Assembly (NCBI RefSeq): GCF_014851805.1
Contig: NZ_JACVAK010000002.1
Span: forward strand, 558,001-622,000
Source of the DNA: Pseudoxanthomonas sp. PXM02
GTDB taxonomy: Bacteria > Pseudomonadota > Gammaproteobacteria > Xanthomonadales > Xanthomonadaceae
Length of the DNA: 64,000 nt
Direction: 5' to 3'
A program made the position numbers and the translations under genes. How positions within the stretch are numbered: position 1 is the stretch's first letter; the number at the start of each line of letters is the position of its first letter. The notes under the pieces were generated by a model that did no database searches, was not told the origin of the DNA, and was given only the letters and a program-made list of their open reading frames with translations. Positions 44,621 through 52,986 of the stretch are shown here, in pieces.

Positions 44621-45193
44621 CTAACCCGGTTGGACGGCCTGCGCAGGCGCCTCGGCCTCGTCTTCGACGTCCTCCTCGGGCAGATCCTGGCTGTAGCTGC
44701 AGCCGGCCAGCGTCTTGTCGGGGTGCGAGGACACGTTGCTGACGTTGAGTACGGCCGAGTCGATCAGCACCTTGCCGGTGGCGGCGTCGCGGACCTCTTC
44801 GCTGCGTACTTCCTTGCCGAACATGGCCTTGGCGGGCGTATCGATCGCGGTTTCGAGCTCCAGCTGCTTCGCCAGCGGCCTCGGGTCGGGCAGGTCGAGC
44901 AGGGCGACGACGCCGCCGCCGGAGAACGCGATGTGCTGCGTGTCGTGCCCGAACACCCGGATCGGCGCGAGCAGGCGGTACTCGCTCATGAACATGTTCG
45001 CCTGCGGCAGCGGCTCCCAGCCGAGTGCGACCGCCTTCAGCGGGTCTTCCAGCACGGGCGCCAGCGCGGCGAGCTGCCCGAGGTCACCACGGCACTCGAT
45101 GAGTGCGGCGAGGTCCGGTCGTGGATCCTGTGCGGTCGCCGTCAGCGGAAGCCACAGCGCCAGCAGCGGCGCAAAGGACAAGGCACGCAGCAT
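44621..45193 (-). CDS. Secreted protein of unknown function between ybeY and corC
   Basis: A 190-residue protein I do not recognise. It starts with a signal peptide (MLRALSFAPLLALWLPLTATA), has two cysteines far apart (ECRGDL near 35, AGCSYS near 165) that could form a disulphide, and ends in an acidic Ala/Glu/Pro-rich tail. The sequence HIAFSGGGVVALLDLPD suggests a small beta-rich domain. It lies 4 bp after ybeY and 40 bp before corC, so it is an embedded operon member. Location periplasmic; function unknown. Confidence 0.7.
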   Translation of the reverse strand: MLRALSFAPLLALWLPLTATAQDPRPDLAALIECRGDLGQLAALAPVLEDPLKAVALGWEPLPQANMFMSEYRLLAPIRVFGHDTQHIAFSGGGVVALLDLPDPRPLAKQLELETAIDTPAKAMFGKEVRSEEVRDAATGKVLIDSAVLNVSNVSSHPDKTLAGCSYSQDLPEEDVEDEAEAPAQAVQPG

Positions 45194-45197
45194 GCGG

Positions 45198-45686
45198 TCA
45201 GTCTTCCGCGTAAGGATCGGCGATGCCGAGTTCGGCGAGGATCTCGCGCTCCAGCTGCTCCATGCACTCGGCTTCCTTGTCGTCCTCATGATCCCAACCC
45301 AGCAGATGCAGCGTGCCGTGCACGGTCATGTGCGCGTAGTGTGCCGCCAGCGGCTTCTTCTGCTCCTTCGCTTCGCGCGCCACCACCGGTGCGCAGATCA
45401 CCAGGTCGCCGAGCAGCGGCATCTTCACGCCTTTCGGCAGCTTGACGCCTTCGGCCATTTCCGCCGGGAAGCTGAGGACATTGGTCGCATAGTCGCGACC
45501 ACGGTAATGCCGGTTGAGCGCTCGTCCTTCCTTGCTGTCGACGATGCGGATGGCGAGGTCGGCCTCGCGGATGCGACCCTTCAGCGCCGCGGCCACCCAC
45601 TTGCGGAAGCTCACCGCGGACGGAATGCCCGTGCGCGGCAACGCGTAGTTGACGGAAACTTCGAGACGGACGGGACCTTGGGTCAT
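45198..45686 (-). CDS. ybeY: Endoribonuclease YbeY
   Basis: A 162-residue zinc-dependent RNase that matures 16S rRNA 3' ends and polices ribosomes. The metal motif [11 protein letters not shown] (H123, H127, H133) is intact. Start at 45686 ([12 protein letters not shown]) is preferred; upstream in-frame ATGs at 45743 and 45752 would overlap phoH and give an unusual proline-rich extension. Second of the phoH-ybeY-corC series. Confidence 0.92.
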   Translation of the reverse strand: MTQGPVRLEVSVNYALPRTGIPSAVSFRKWVAAALKGRIREADLAIRIVDSKEGRALNRHYRGRDYATNVLSFPAEMAEGVKLPKGVKMPLLGDLVICAPVVAREAKEQKKPLAAHYAHMTVHGTLHLLGWDHEDDKEAECMEQLEREILAELGIADPYAED

Positions 45687-45711
45687 GGCGTGCGTGGCCG
45701 GCGGTGGAGGA

Positions 45712-46695
45712 TCAGGCAGGTCCCGTTTCGGAATCCTTGCCATCACGTGCATCGTAAGCCCGCACGATCTTCGCTACCAGCGGATGACGCACGACGTCGC
45801 GACTGGTGAAGAAGTTGAACGAAATGCCGTCGACGCCGCGAAGCACCTCCAGCGCGTCCTTCAGGCCGGACTTCTGGTGCTTGGGCAGGTCGACCTGGGT
45901 CAGGTCGCCGGTGACCACCGCCGTGCTGCCGTAACCGATGCGCGTCAGGAACATCTTCATCTGCTCGATGGTGGTGTTCTGCGCCTCATCGAGGATCACG
46001 AACGCATCGTTGAGCGTGCGGCCGCGCATGTAGGCCAGCGGCGCGATCTCGATGACGTTCTTTTCCAGCAGCTTGACCACCTTTTCCACGCCGAGCATCT
46101 CGTACAGCGCGTCGTACAGCGGGCGCAGGTAGGGGTCGACCTTCTGCGACAGGTCGCCGGGCAGGAAGCCGAGCTTCTCGCCGGCTTCCACCGCCGGCCG
46201 CACCAGGATCAGGCGCTGCACGCGCGATTCGTTCAGCGCTTCCACCGCGCTGGCGACGGCCAGGAAGGTCTTGCCGGTACCGGCCGGGCCGATGCCGAAG
46301 TTGATGTCGTGCGTTGCGATGGCATGCAGGTACTTGGCCTGGTTGGCACCGCGACCGCGCACGGTGCCGCGCTTGACCTTGATGGCGACGTCCTGCGGCG
46401 CGTAACCGTCGTCGGCGACGTGCGCCACGTTGGAGGCATTGAGGCGCAGGTGGATGGCTTCGCTGTCGAAGGTCTCGCTGACGGTCTCGTCGTACAGCGC
46501 ATGCAGCAGCTTCTCGGTGGCCAGCACGGTTTTTTCGGGGCCGGTGACGCGGAAGATGGCGCCGCGGTTGGCGATCTCCACGCCCAGCCGCAGTTCGATC
46601 TGGCGCAGGTGTGCGTCGAAGGGGCCGGCGAGGTTCGCCAGGCGCTCGGTGTTTTCGGGTTCGAGGGTGAATTCGCGCTTGCTGGGGTCGGTCAT
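45712..46695 (-). CDS. ybeZ: PhoH-family ATPase (YbeZ)
   Basis: A 327-residue P-loop protein. Walker A is GPAGTGKT (136-143), Walker B is VILDEAQN, and a KH-like RNA-binding region fills the N-terminal 110 residues ([13 protein letters not shown]). It partners YbeY in RNA metabolism. The start at 46695 is chosen as the first ATG of the conserved [13 protein letters not shown]; the frame is open upstream only as antisense sequence of a small gene. Confidence 0.93.
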   Translation of the reverse strand: MTDPSKREFTLEPENTERLANLAGPFDAHLRQIELRLGVEIANRGAIFRVTGPEKTVLATEKLLHALYDETVSETFDSEAIHLRLNASNVAHVADDGYAPQDVAIKVKRGTVRGRGANQAKYLHAIATHDINFGIGPAGTGKTFLAVASAVEALNESRVQRLILVRPAVEAGEKLGFLPGDLSQKVDPYLRPLYDALYEMLGVEKVVKLLEKNVIEIAPLAYMRGRTLNDAFVILDEAQNTTIEQMKMFLTRIGYGSTAVVTGDLTQVDLPKHQKSGLKDALEVLRGVDGISFNFFTSRDVVRHPLVAKIVRAYDARDGKDSETGPA

Positions 46696-46720
46696 GGGGC
46701 AGGGGTCGTAAACGGGGGAG

Positions 46721-47020
46721 TCAGTGGCGTGTCTGGTCGTCGGCGTCGTCCACCGGCCACTGATGGAAGACATAGGCCTCGTTGTCCAGCTGCGCCACAT
46801 CGAAGGGCTCGGTGTCGGGGGCGTCCTCGCGCCCGATCTGTTCGGGCTCGTCTTCGACCGCGATGACCTCCCAGCCCTGTTCACGGATGAACTCGCTGGC
46901 ACGGCGCATCGGGTCGTCGGCGAAGCCGGGCTTCTGGTAGCAGGTGACGAAGGCGCCGCCGGCCTCGGTGAAATCGGGGCTGTCGGGCAGGGGGCGGGCT
47001 TCCAGCGTGAACACCCACAA
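46721..47020 (-). CDS. Conserved-looking small protein upstream of phoH, non-ATG start
   Basis: At least 99 residues, WVFTLEARPLPDSPDFTEAGGAF onward (as positions 2-24), ending in an acidic DDADDQTRH. It has no signal peptide. No ATG is available. The TTG at 47020 lacks a ribosome site. An ATT at 47041, seven codons upstream (ISTDSSPL), has AGGA nine bases before it and may be the true start. The protein is acidic with one cysteine. It precedes phoH by 25 bp and is likely the first gene of that operon. Function not recognised. Confidence 0.6.
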   Translation of the reverse strand: MWVFTLEARPLPDSPDFTEAGGAFVTCYQKPGFADDPMRRASEFIREQGWEVIAVEDEPEQIGREDAPDTEPFDVAQLDNEAYVFHQWPVDDADDQTRH

Positions 47021-47135
47021 CGGGGAGCTGTCGGTGGAAATGGCGGCGTTCCTGGCGAATGCAAGGCGGGCGCGCAGCGTAGCGCGCCGCCTTGGCAGCG
47101 GCCAGCCGCCCGCCGTTCGTCGGGTTGGGGTTGAA

Positions 47136-47159
47136 ATTTAATTAATCGGAAAATTAAAT
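47136..47159. promoter_or_regulatory. AT-rich palindromic operator candidate of the TetR operon
   Basis: ATTTAATT (47136-47143) and AATTAAAT (47152-47159) form a perfect inverted repeat with an 8-bp centre, ending 6 bp before the tetR start. It stands out in GC-rich DNA. A TetR-type repressor dimer binding its own promoter is the natural reading. It lies between divergent genes and may also control the small protein-phoH operon. Confidence 0.65.
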
Positions 47160-47165
47160 ATAACC

Positions 47166-47885
47166 ATGACCTCTCCCAAGCCCCCCAGAGACACCGCCGG
47201 CAGTCCGGCAAAGACCGCACCAAAAAAAAGTGCGCCTCCCCGCAAGCGCAGTCCCGGCCGTCGTCCGACGGCCGAGTCGGCGGACCTGCGCGCCACCCTG
47301 CTCGATGCGGCGCTGGCCTGCTTCGTCAGGAAGGGCATCGCCGCGACGTCGCTGCGCGACATCGCCGCCGAAGCCCACGTCACGCCCGCACTGGTGCATT
47401 ACTACTTCGGCGACAAGGCACAGCTGCAGCAGGCGGTCGTGGCAGAGCGGCTGTTGCCGGTAATCGGCCAGATGCGCGCGCCGCTGATGCAGGCAGGCGA
47501 CGCCGACGTCGCCGCGCTGGTCGCCGGTTTCGTGCACGGCATCGCCGGCGTGGTCCAGCAGCATCCCTGGCTGCCTACGCTGTGGGTGCGCGAGATCCTC
47601 TGCGAGGGCGGCGCGCTGCGCGACATGATGATCAGCCAGGTCGGCCCGCTGCTGCCGAAGATGATGGCGGGCCGCTTCGCGGCCGCGCAGCAGGCGGGCC
47701 AACTCAACCCCGACCTCGATCCGCGCCTGCTGATGGTGTCGCTGATCGGGCTGACGATGTTCCCGATGGCGAGCGCGCCGATCTGGCGCCAGCTGTTCGG
47801 TGCCGACGATATCGACTTCAACGACCTGCGCCGGCACACGCTGGTGCTGCTGGACCGTGGACTGGAGCTGGACCATGCGAAATGA
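47166..47885 (+). CDS. TetR-family transcriptional regulator
   Basis: A 239-residue regulator. A basic, lysine/proline-rich N-terminal extension (1-40) precedes the helix-turn-helix (SLRDIAAEAHVTPALVHYYFGDK, key YYFGDK), then an all-helical ligand domain. It resembles CecR (YbiH), which controls the ybhGFSR efflux genes in E. coli. The hlyD gene starts 11 bp before its stop, so regulator and pump share one transcript. The ligand is unknown. Confidence 0.88.
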   Translation: MTSPKPPRDTAGSPAKTAPKKSAPPRKRSPGRRPTAESADLRATLLDAALACFVRKGIAATSLRDIAAEAHVTPALVHYYFGDKAQLQQAVVAERLLPVIGQMRAPLMQAGDADVAALVAGFVHGIAGVVQQHPWLPTLWVREILCEGGALRDMMISQVGPLLPKMMAGRFAAAQQAGQLNPDLDPRLLMVSLIGLTMFPMASAPIWRQLFGADDIDFNDLRRHTLVLLDRGLELDHAK

Positions 47886-48834
47886 ACTGCCGCGCGCGAC
47901 CCTGGCGGTCGCGCTGATCCTGCTTGCCGGCTGCAAGGCCGACGCGCCGCTCGCATTGGGCACGCTGGAATGGGACCGGGTGACGCTGCCGTCGCCGGTG
48001 GCCGAGAAGATCGTGCGCGTCGATGTGCGCGAGGGCCAGCAAGTGGCCGCCGGCGCACCGCTGCTGCAGTTGGAACTGACGCGTACGCAGTCGCAACTGG
48101 CGGCCGCGCAGGCGCAGGCCACGCAGAGCCGGGAAGCGTTGGCGGAACTGCGCGCAGGCCCGCGCAGCGAGGACATCGCGCAGGCGCGCGCCAGCCTGGC
48201 CGCCGCACAAGCGCAGGCTCGCGACGCCGACGCCTACTACGCGCGCCTGCAGCCGCTCGGTCGTCAGCAACTGGTCGCGGCGTCGGAGGTGGATCGTGCA
48301 CGTGCGTCGTCGCAGAGCGCGCAGGCGCAGGTGCGGCAGGCGCAGGCGGCATTGCTGGAACTGGAGCGGGGCACCCGCGTCGAGCAGGTGGCGCAGGGCG
48401 TCGCCGCCGTCGTGTCCGCCGAGGCGCAGGCCAGCGTGCAGGCGGTGACGCTGGACAAGCTCAATGTCGTGGCGCCGCGCGCGGGCCGCATCGACAGCCT
48501 GCCGTACAAGCTGGGTGACCAGGCGCCGGTCGGCTCACCGCTGGCGGTGATGCTGGTGGGCGAGGCGCCGTATGCACGGGTCTATCTGCCGCAGGCGCAG
48601 CGCAACGCGCTGAAGGTCGGCGACCGCGTGCAGGTGCGCCTGAATGGCCAAGACACGACGTACGCCGGTCGCGTGCGGATGATCCGCAGCGAGCCGAGCT
48701 TCACCCCGTACTTCGCATTGACCGGGCAGGACGCCGCACGGCTCAGCTATCTGGCCGAAATCACCCTGGGCAAGGAGGCGGCCGAGCTGCCGGTCGGCGC
48801 GCCACTGCAGGTGGTGTCCCATGGCGACGAATGA
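47875..48834 (+). CDS. HlyD-type periplasmic adaptor lipoprotein
   Basis: A 319-residue membrane-fusion protein with a lipobox LLAGC (cysteine 20). The biotinyl-lipoyl halves (KIVRVDVREGQQVAAGAPLLQ and VVAPRAGRIDSLPYKLGDQ) flank a long Ala/Gln/Glu-rich coiled-coil hairpin (about 70-190). It links the inner-membrane ABC exporter to an outer-membrane channel not encoded here. Similar in role to YbhG. It overlaps the ATPase gene by 14 bp. Confidence 0.88.
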   Translation: MRNELPRATLAVALILLAGCKADAPLALGTLEWDRVTLPSPVAEKIVRVDVREGQQVAAGAPLLQLELTRTQSQLAAAQAQATQSREALAELRAGPRSEDIAQARASLAAAQAQARDADAYYARLQPLGRQQLVAASEVDRARASSQSAQAQVRQAQAALLELERGTRVEQVAQGVAAVVSAEAQASVQAVTLDKLNVVAPRAGRIDSLPYKLGDQAPVGSPLAVMLVGEAPYARVYLPQAQRNALKVGDRVQVRLNGQDTTYAGRVRMIRSEPSFTPYFALTGQDAARLSYLAEITLGKEAAELPVGAPLQVVSHGDE

Positions 48835-49774
48835 CGGCGACATCGCCATCCGCGTCCGCGGGCTGACCAAGCGCTTCGGCGGGCTGGTTGCCGTCAACAA
48901 CGTCGACCTCAACGTGCCGCGACGCAACGTCTACGGCTTCCTCGGGCCGAACGGTTCCGGCAAGTCCACCACCATCCGCATGCTGTGCGGCCTGCTGACG
49001 CCGACGGCGGGCGAGATCGATGTGCTGGGCCTGCGCATCCCCGAACAGGCCGAGCAGCTGCGCACGCGCATCGGCTACATGACGCAGAAGTTCTCGCTGT
49101 TCGAGGACCTGACGGTGCGCGAGAACCTGGAATTCCTCGCCGCGGTGCAGGACATCCCACGCGCGCAGGCGCGGCGTCGCATCGACGAACTGGTGGAGCA
49201 GTACCACTTCCAGGACCGGCAGAAGCAGTTGGCCGGCACGATGAGCGGCGGCCAGAAGCAGCGGCTCGCACTGGCGGGGGCTGTCATCCACTCGCCGGAG
49301 CTGCTGTTCCTAGACGAACCGACCAGTGCGGTGGATCCGGAGTCGCGCCGCGACTTCTGGGAGAAGCTCTTCGAACTCGCCGATGCCGGCACCACGCTGC
49401 TCGTGTCCACGCACTACATGGACGAAGCCGAGCGCTGCCACCGCATCGCCATCCTTGATCGCGGCGTCCTGGTGGCCGACGGCACGCCGGATGCGCTGAC
49501 CGGCGAACTGGCCGGTCGCACGCTGGTGGTCACCGCGGCGCAGCCGCGGCAAGCGCAGAAAGTGCTGGTCGACTTCCCCGGCGTCCTCAGCGTGGCGCAG
49601 GTCGGCAATGTCCTGCGCGTGTTGCTGGCGGAGAGCGGCGATGCTGCCGACCGCATCGCCCAGGGCCTGCGCAAAGCCGGGATCGAGGCGGACGTGTCAG
49701 CGTCGCAGGCCAATCTGGAGGACGTCTTCGTATCGGCGACGCGCGGCCAGCCGGCGCGCGAGGCGGCCGCATGA
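48821..49774 (+). CDS. ABC-2 exporter ATP-binding protein
   Basis: A 317-residue ATPase. Walker A is GPNGSGKST (42-50), the Q-loop lies in YMTQKFSLFEDLT, the signature is MSGGQKQR (141-148) and Walker B is LLFLDEP (161-167). One nucleotide-binding domain only, unlike the tandem domains of YbhF, so it should dimerise. A C-terminal CcmA-like domain (about 225-305) follows. Its stop overlaps the permease start (ATGA). Confidence 0.92.
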   Translation: MATNDGDIAIRVRGLTKRFGGLVAVNNVDLNVPRRNVYGFLGPNGSGKSTTIRMLCGLLTPTAGEIDVLGLRIPEQAEQLRTRIGYMTQKFSLFEDLTVRENLEFLAAVQDIPRAQARRRIDELVEQYHFQDRQKQLAGTMSGGQKQRLALAGAVIHSPELLFLDEPTSAVDPESRRDFWEKLFELADAGTTLLVSTHYMDEAERCHRIAILDRGVLVADGTPDALTGELAGRTLVVTAAQPRQAQKVLVDFPGVLSVAQVGNVLRVLLAESGDAADRIAQGLRKAGIEADVSASQANLEDVFVSATRGQPAREAAA

Positions 49775-50856
49775 ACCTGCGCCGCCTGATGGCCGTGATG
49801 GTCAAGGAGATCCGCCAGATGCGTCGCGACCGCATCACGCTGGCGATGATCGTCGGTATCCCGGTGATGCAACTGCTGCTGTTCGGCTATGCGATCAACA
49901 CCAACCTGCGCGACCTGTCCGCCGGCATCGCCGACCAGGCGCGCACGTCCGCCTCGCGCGCGCTGGTGATGGATATCGTCGCCACCGGCGTGGTTACGCC
50001 GACACGGGAAGCGGCAACACCGCAGGAACTGGTCGAGGCGATGCGGCGTGGCGAGATCAGCATCGGCATCGTCATCCCGCCGGACTATGCACGCCGTCGC
50101 GCGGAGGGCCGCGAGGCGGTGCAGATCTTCGTCGACGGCAGCGACAACGCAGTGCAGAGCGCCGCGGCACAGCTGGCGCAGATGCCACTGGACGGTGGCA
50201 GCAGTCCGCTGGCGACGCGCCCGATCAGCGTGGTGGGTTTCTACAACCCGCAGCGGCGGTCGGCGGTGAACGTCGTGCCGGGCCTGATCGGCGTGATCCT
50301 GACCATGACCATGGTGCTGTTCACCGGCGTGGCCATCGTGCGTGAGCGCGAGCGCGGCAACATGGAGCTGCTGATCGCCACCCCGGTGAGCAGCGGGGAA
50401 CTTATGATCGGCAAAGTGCTGCCGTACGTGGCCATCGGGTTGGTGCAGACGACGGTGGTGCTGGCGCTGGGCATGTGGCTGTTCGAGGTGCCGCTGGGTG
50501 GCAGCCTGCTGCATGTCTATCTCGCCGCATGCCTGCTGATCGTGGCCAACCTGACGCTCGGACTGCTGATCTCGACGCGTGCGCAGTCGCAGTTCCAGGC
50601 CATGCAGATGACGTTCTTCGTGTTCCTGCCGTCGATCCTGCTGTCGGGCTTCATGTTCCCGTTCGCCGGCATGCCGAAGGTGGTGCAGTGGATCGCCGAG
50701 GTGTTGCCGCTGACCCACTTCCTGCGCCTGGTCCGCGGCGTGATGCTGCGCGGGGCCAGCCTGTGGGAACTGTGGCCCGATGTGCTCGCATTGCTGGCCT
50801 TCACCGCCGTGCTGATGACGGCCGCGATCCTGCGCTTCCGCAAGCGGCTGGACTGA
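49771..50856 (+). CDS. ABC-2 type permease
   Basis: A 361-residue permease with one N-terminal helix (about 20-45), a periplasmic domain (about 45-165) and five C-terminal helices. It has VREREKGTMEQL-like VRERERGNMELLIATPVSSGELMIGK, the marker of the YhiH/YbhS/YbhR group. One permease gene instead of two implies a homodimer. Exports drugs or lipids; substrate unknown. Confidence 0.9.
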   Translation: MNLRRLMAVMVKEIRQMRRDRITLAMIVGIPVMQLLLFGYAINTNLRDLSAGIADQARTSASRALVMDIVATGVVTPTREAATPQELVEAMRRGEISIGIVIPPDYARRRAEGREAVQIFVDGSDNAVQSAAAQLAQMPLDGGSSPLATRPISVVGFYNPQRRSAVNVVPGLIGVILTMTMVLFTGVAIVRERERGNMELLIATPVSSGELMIGKVLPYVAIGLVQTTVVLALGMWLFEVPLGGSLLHVYLAACLLIVANLTLGLLISTRAQSQFQAMQMTFFVFLPSILLSGFMFPFAGMPKVVQWIAEVLPLTHFLRLVRGVMLRGASLWELWPDVLALLAFTAVLMTAAILRFRKRLD

Positions 50857-50893
50857 TAGGCTGGCACTTCGTTCCCGAATGGGTGGGCAGGCG

Positions 50894-51325
50894 ATGGACG
50901 AAGCGGCGATCGGTGCGGTGGTGGACGCGATGTACGCGATGATCTCGGGCCCGGCGGGTCCGCGCGACTGGTCGACGCAGGATGCGGTCTTCCATCCCGA
51001 CTGCCGGCAGATCCGTACCGGCGTCGATGCGGAAGGCAAGCCGTGGCGCCTGTCGTTCTCGCTGGCGGAATACCGGGCGAATGCGGACGCGCTGCTGGCG
51101 AACGTGGACTTCTTCGAAGTCGAGACCGGCCGCGAGATCCGCGTGTTCGGCAACATCGCGCACGTCTGGAGCGCTTATGAGGCACGGCATGCGCCCGGCG
51201 ACGCCGTGCCGGAGCGGCGCGGCATCAACAGCATCCAGCTCTACAGGAGCGAGGAGGGCTGGAAGATCATCCACATGATCTGGGACAACGAGCGCGACGG
51301 CGTGCCTCTGCCCGCCGTCGGCTAG
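50894..51325 (+). CDS. SnoaL/NTF2-like protein
   Basis: A 143-residue protein of the NTF2-like fold: N-terminal helices (AAIGAVVDAMYAMIS), VFHPDCRQI, a strand-rich half and a closing GWKIIHMIWDNER. Enzymes, ligand binders and immunity proteins all use this fold, so no activity can be given. It follows the permease by 37 bp and may be the last gene of the efflux operon, or an independent one. It converges on miaB, 6 bp between stops. Confidence 0.7.
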   Translation: MDEAAIGAVVDAMYAMISGPAGPRDWSTQDAVFHPDCRQIRTGVDAEGKPWRLSFSLAEYRANADALLANVDFFEVETGREIRVFGNIAHVWSAYEARHAPGDAVPERRGINSIQLYRSEEGWKIIHMIWDNERDGVPLPAVG

Positions 51326-51326
51326 C

Positions 51327-51353
51327 CAGGATCAGTCGGCGCCGACGATCCTG
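51327..51353. terminator. Palindrome spanning convergent gene ends
   Basis: CAGGATCAGTCGGC (51327-51340) faces GCCGACGATCCTG (51341-51353) with one bulge and almost no loop. It covers the miaB stop and could form a stem at both transcript ends. No T-run, so weak. Confidence 0.3.
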
Positions 51354-52768
51354 CCGCGCAGCGAGTTGGTCAGCGCCTCGGTGATGACGACGTCGACGAA
51401 CTGGCCGACCAGGCGCGGATGGCCGGCGAAGTTCACCGAGCGCATGTTCTCGGTCTTGCCGGTCAGTTGGTTTGGGTCCTTCTTCGACGGGCCTTCCACC
51501 AGCACCGACTGCACGGTACCCACCATGCGTTGCGAGATGCCGGCGGCGTAGGCGTTGATGTGCTGCTGCAGGCGGTCCAGGCGCGCGTGCTTCACCGCGT
51601 CGGTGGTGTCGTCTTCCAGGTCCGCGGCCGGCGTGCCCGGGCGGCGCGAGTAGATGAAACTGAAGCTCTGGTCGAAGCCGACGTCCTCGATCAGTTTCAT
51701 GGTCTTTTCGAAATCGGCATCGGTTTCGCCGGGGAAGCCGACGATGAAGTCCGAACTGATCGAAATGTCCGGCCGCACCGCGCGCAGCTTGCGGATCTTC
51801 TGCTTGAACTCCAGCGCGGTGTAGCCGCGCTTCATCGCCGACAGCACGCGGTCGCTGCCCGCCTGCACCGGCAGGTGCAGGAAGTTGGCCAGCTGCGGTA
51901 CGTCGCGGTAGGCGTCGACCAGCGAGTCGCTGAATTCCAGCGGGTGCGAGGTGGTGAAGCGGATGCGGCCCACGCCGTCGATTTCGGCAATGGTACGGAT
52001 CAGCAGACCGAGGTCGGCGACTTCACCGTCACCGTACGGACCACGGTAGGCGTTGACGTTCTGGCCGAGCAGGTTGATCTCGCGCACGCCCTGGGCGGCC
52101 AGCTGCGCCACTTCCACCAGCACATCCTCGAACGGACGACTGACTTCGGTGCCGCGGGTGTAGGGCACCACGCAGAACGAGCAGTACTTCGAGCAGCCTT
52201 CCATGATCGACACGAATGCCGACGGACCCTCGGCGCGCGGCTCGGGCAGGCGATCGAACTTCTCGATCTCGGGGAAGCTGATGTCCACCTGCGGACGGTT
52301 CTGCTCGCGGCGTGCGCGGATCAGTTCCGGCAGGCGGTGCAGGGTCTGCGGGCCGAACACGAGGTCCACGTAGGGCGCGCGCTTGACGATGGCTTCGCCT
52401 TCCTGGGAGGCCACGCAACCGCCGACGCCGATGATGACGTCGCGTCCGCCGGCCTTCAGGGCCTTCCAGCGTCCCAACTGGCTGAACACCTTCTCCTGCG
52501 CTTTCTCGCGGATGGAGCAGGTGTTGACCAGCACCACGTCGGCTTCTTCGGGGTTGTCGGTCAGTTCCAGACCGTCCGAGGCGGCGAGCACGTCGGCCAT
52601 CTTGGCCGAGTCGTACTCGTTCATCTGGCACCCGTGGGTCTTGATGTAGAGCTTGCCCCTGACCTGGTCCGGCGCACGGGGGCGGCCGATGGGCAGGGGA
52701 ACGAGGGCAGGGTCGGTCACGGCGGGGCCGGCCGTGGTCGGCAGTTCGGGGGCTTGCGTCCCGGTCAT
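51332..52768 (-). CDS. miaB: tRNA-2-methylthio-N6-isopentenyladenosine synthase MiaB
   Basis: A 478-residue radical SAM methylthiotransferase. The UPF0004 domain supplies C47 ([10 protein letters not shown]), C84 (NTCSIREKA) and C118 (GVGGC) for one iron-sulphur cluster. The radical SAM cluster is C192, C196, C199 (CSKYCSFC). A TRAM domain closes the protein. It modifies A37 of tRNAs reading UNN codons. ATG at 52768 is chosen; the frame remains open upstream without similarity. Confidence 0.95.
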   Translation of the reverse strand: MTGTQAPELPTTAGPAVTDPALVPLPIGRPRAPDQVRGKLYIKTHGCQMNEYDSAKMADVLAASDGLELTDNPEEADVVLVNTCSIREKAQEKVFSQLGRWKALKAGGRDVIIGVGGCVASQEGEAIVKRAPYVDLVFGPQTLHRLPELIRARREQNRPQVDISFPEIEKFDRLPEPRAEGPSAFVSIMEGCSKYCSFCVVPYTRGTEVSRPFEDVLVEVAQLAAQGVREINLLGQNVNAYRGPYGDGEVADLGLLIRTIAEIDGVGRIRFTTSHPLEFSDSLVDAYRDVPQLANFLHLPVQAGSDRVLSAMKRGYTALEFKQKIRKLRAVRPDISISSDFIVGFPGETDADFEKTMKLIEDVGFDQSFSFIYSRRPGTPAADLEDDTTDAVKHARLDRLQQHINAYAAGISQRMVGTVQSVLVEGPSKKDPNQLTGKTENMRSVNFAGHPRLVGQFVDVVITEALTNSLRGRIVGAD

Positions 52769-52986
52769 GGCGCTTAATCCAGTCGGGTGGGCGGGCAGGG
52801 CCGCGTAGTCTACGCGCCCGCCGGGGCGGCCGGTAACCGGAGTGGATGGCGTTGATAGGGGGTATCGGACCCGACAAGGGTCGCCGTGCGCCGATGTGTC
52901 GAACTCCGACCCGCCGCACAGATTGGAGGAAACCTTTGTTGGACAAGGACTTGGCAATCACCCGGGAATTCGGGACACTGCGCGGC

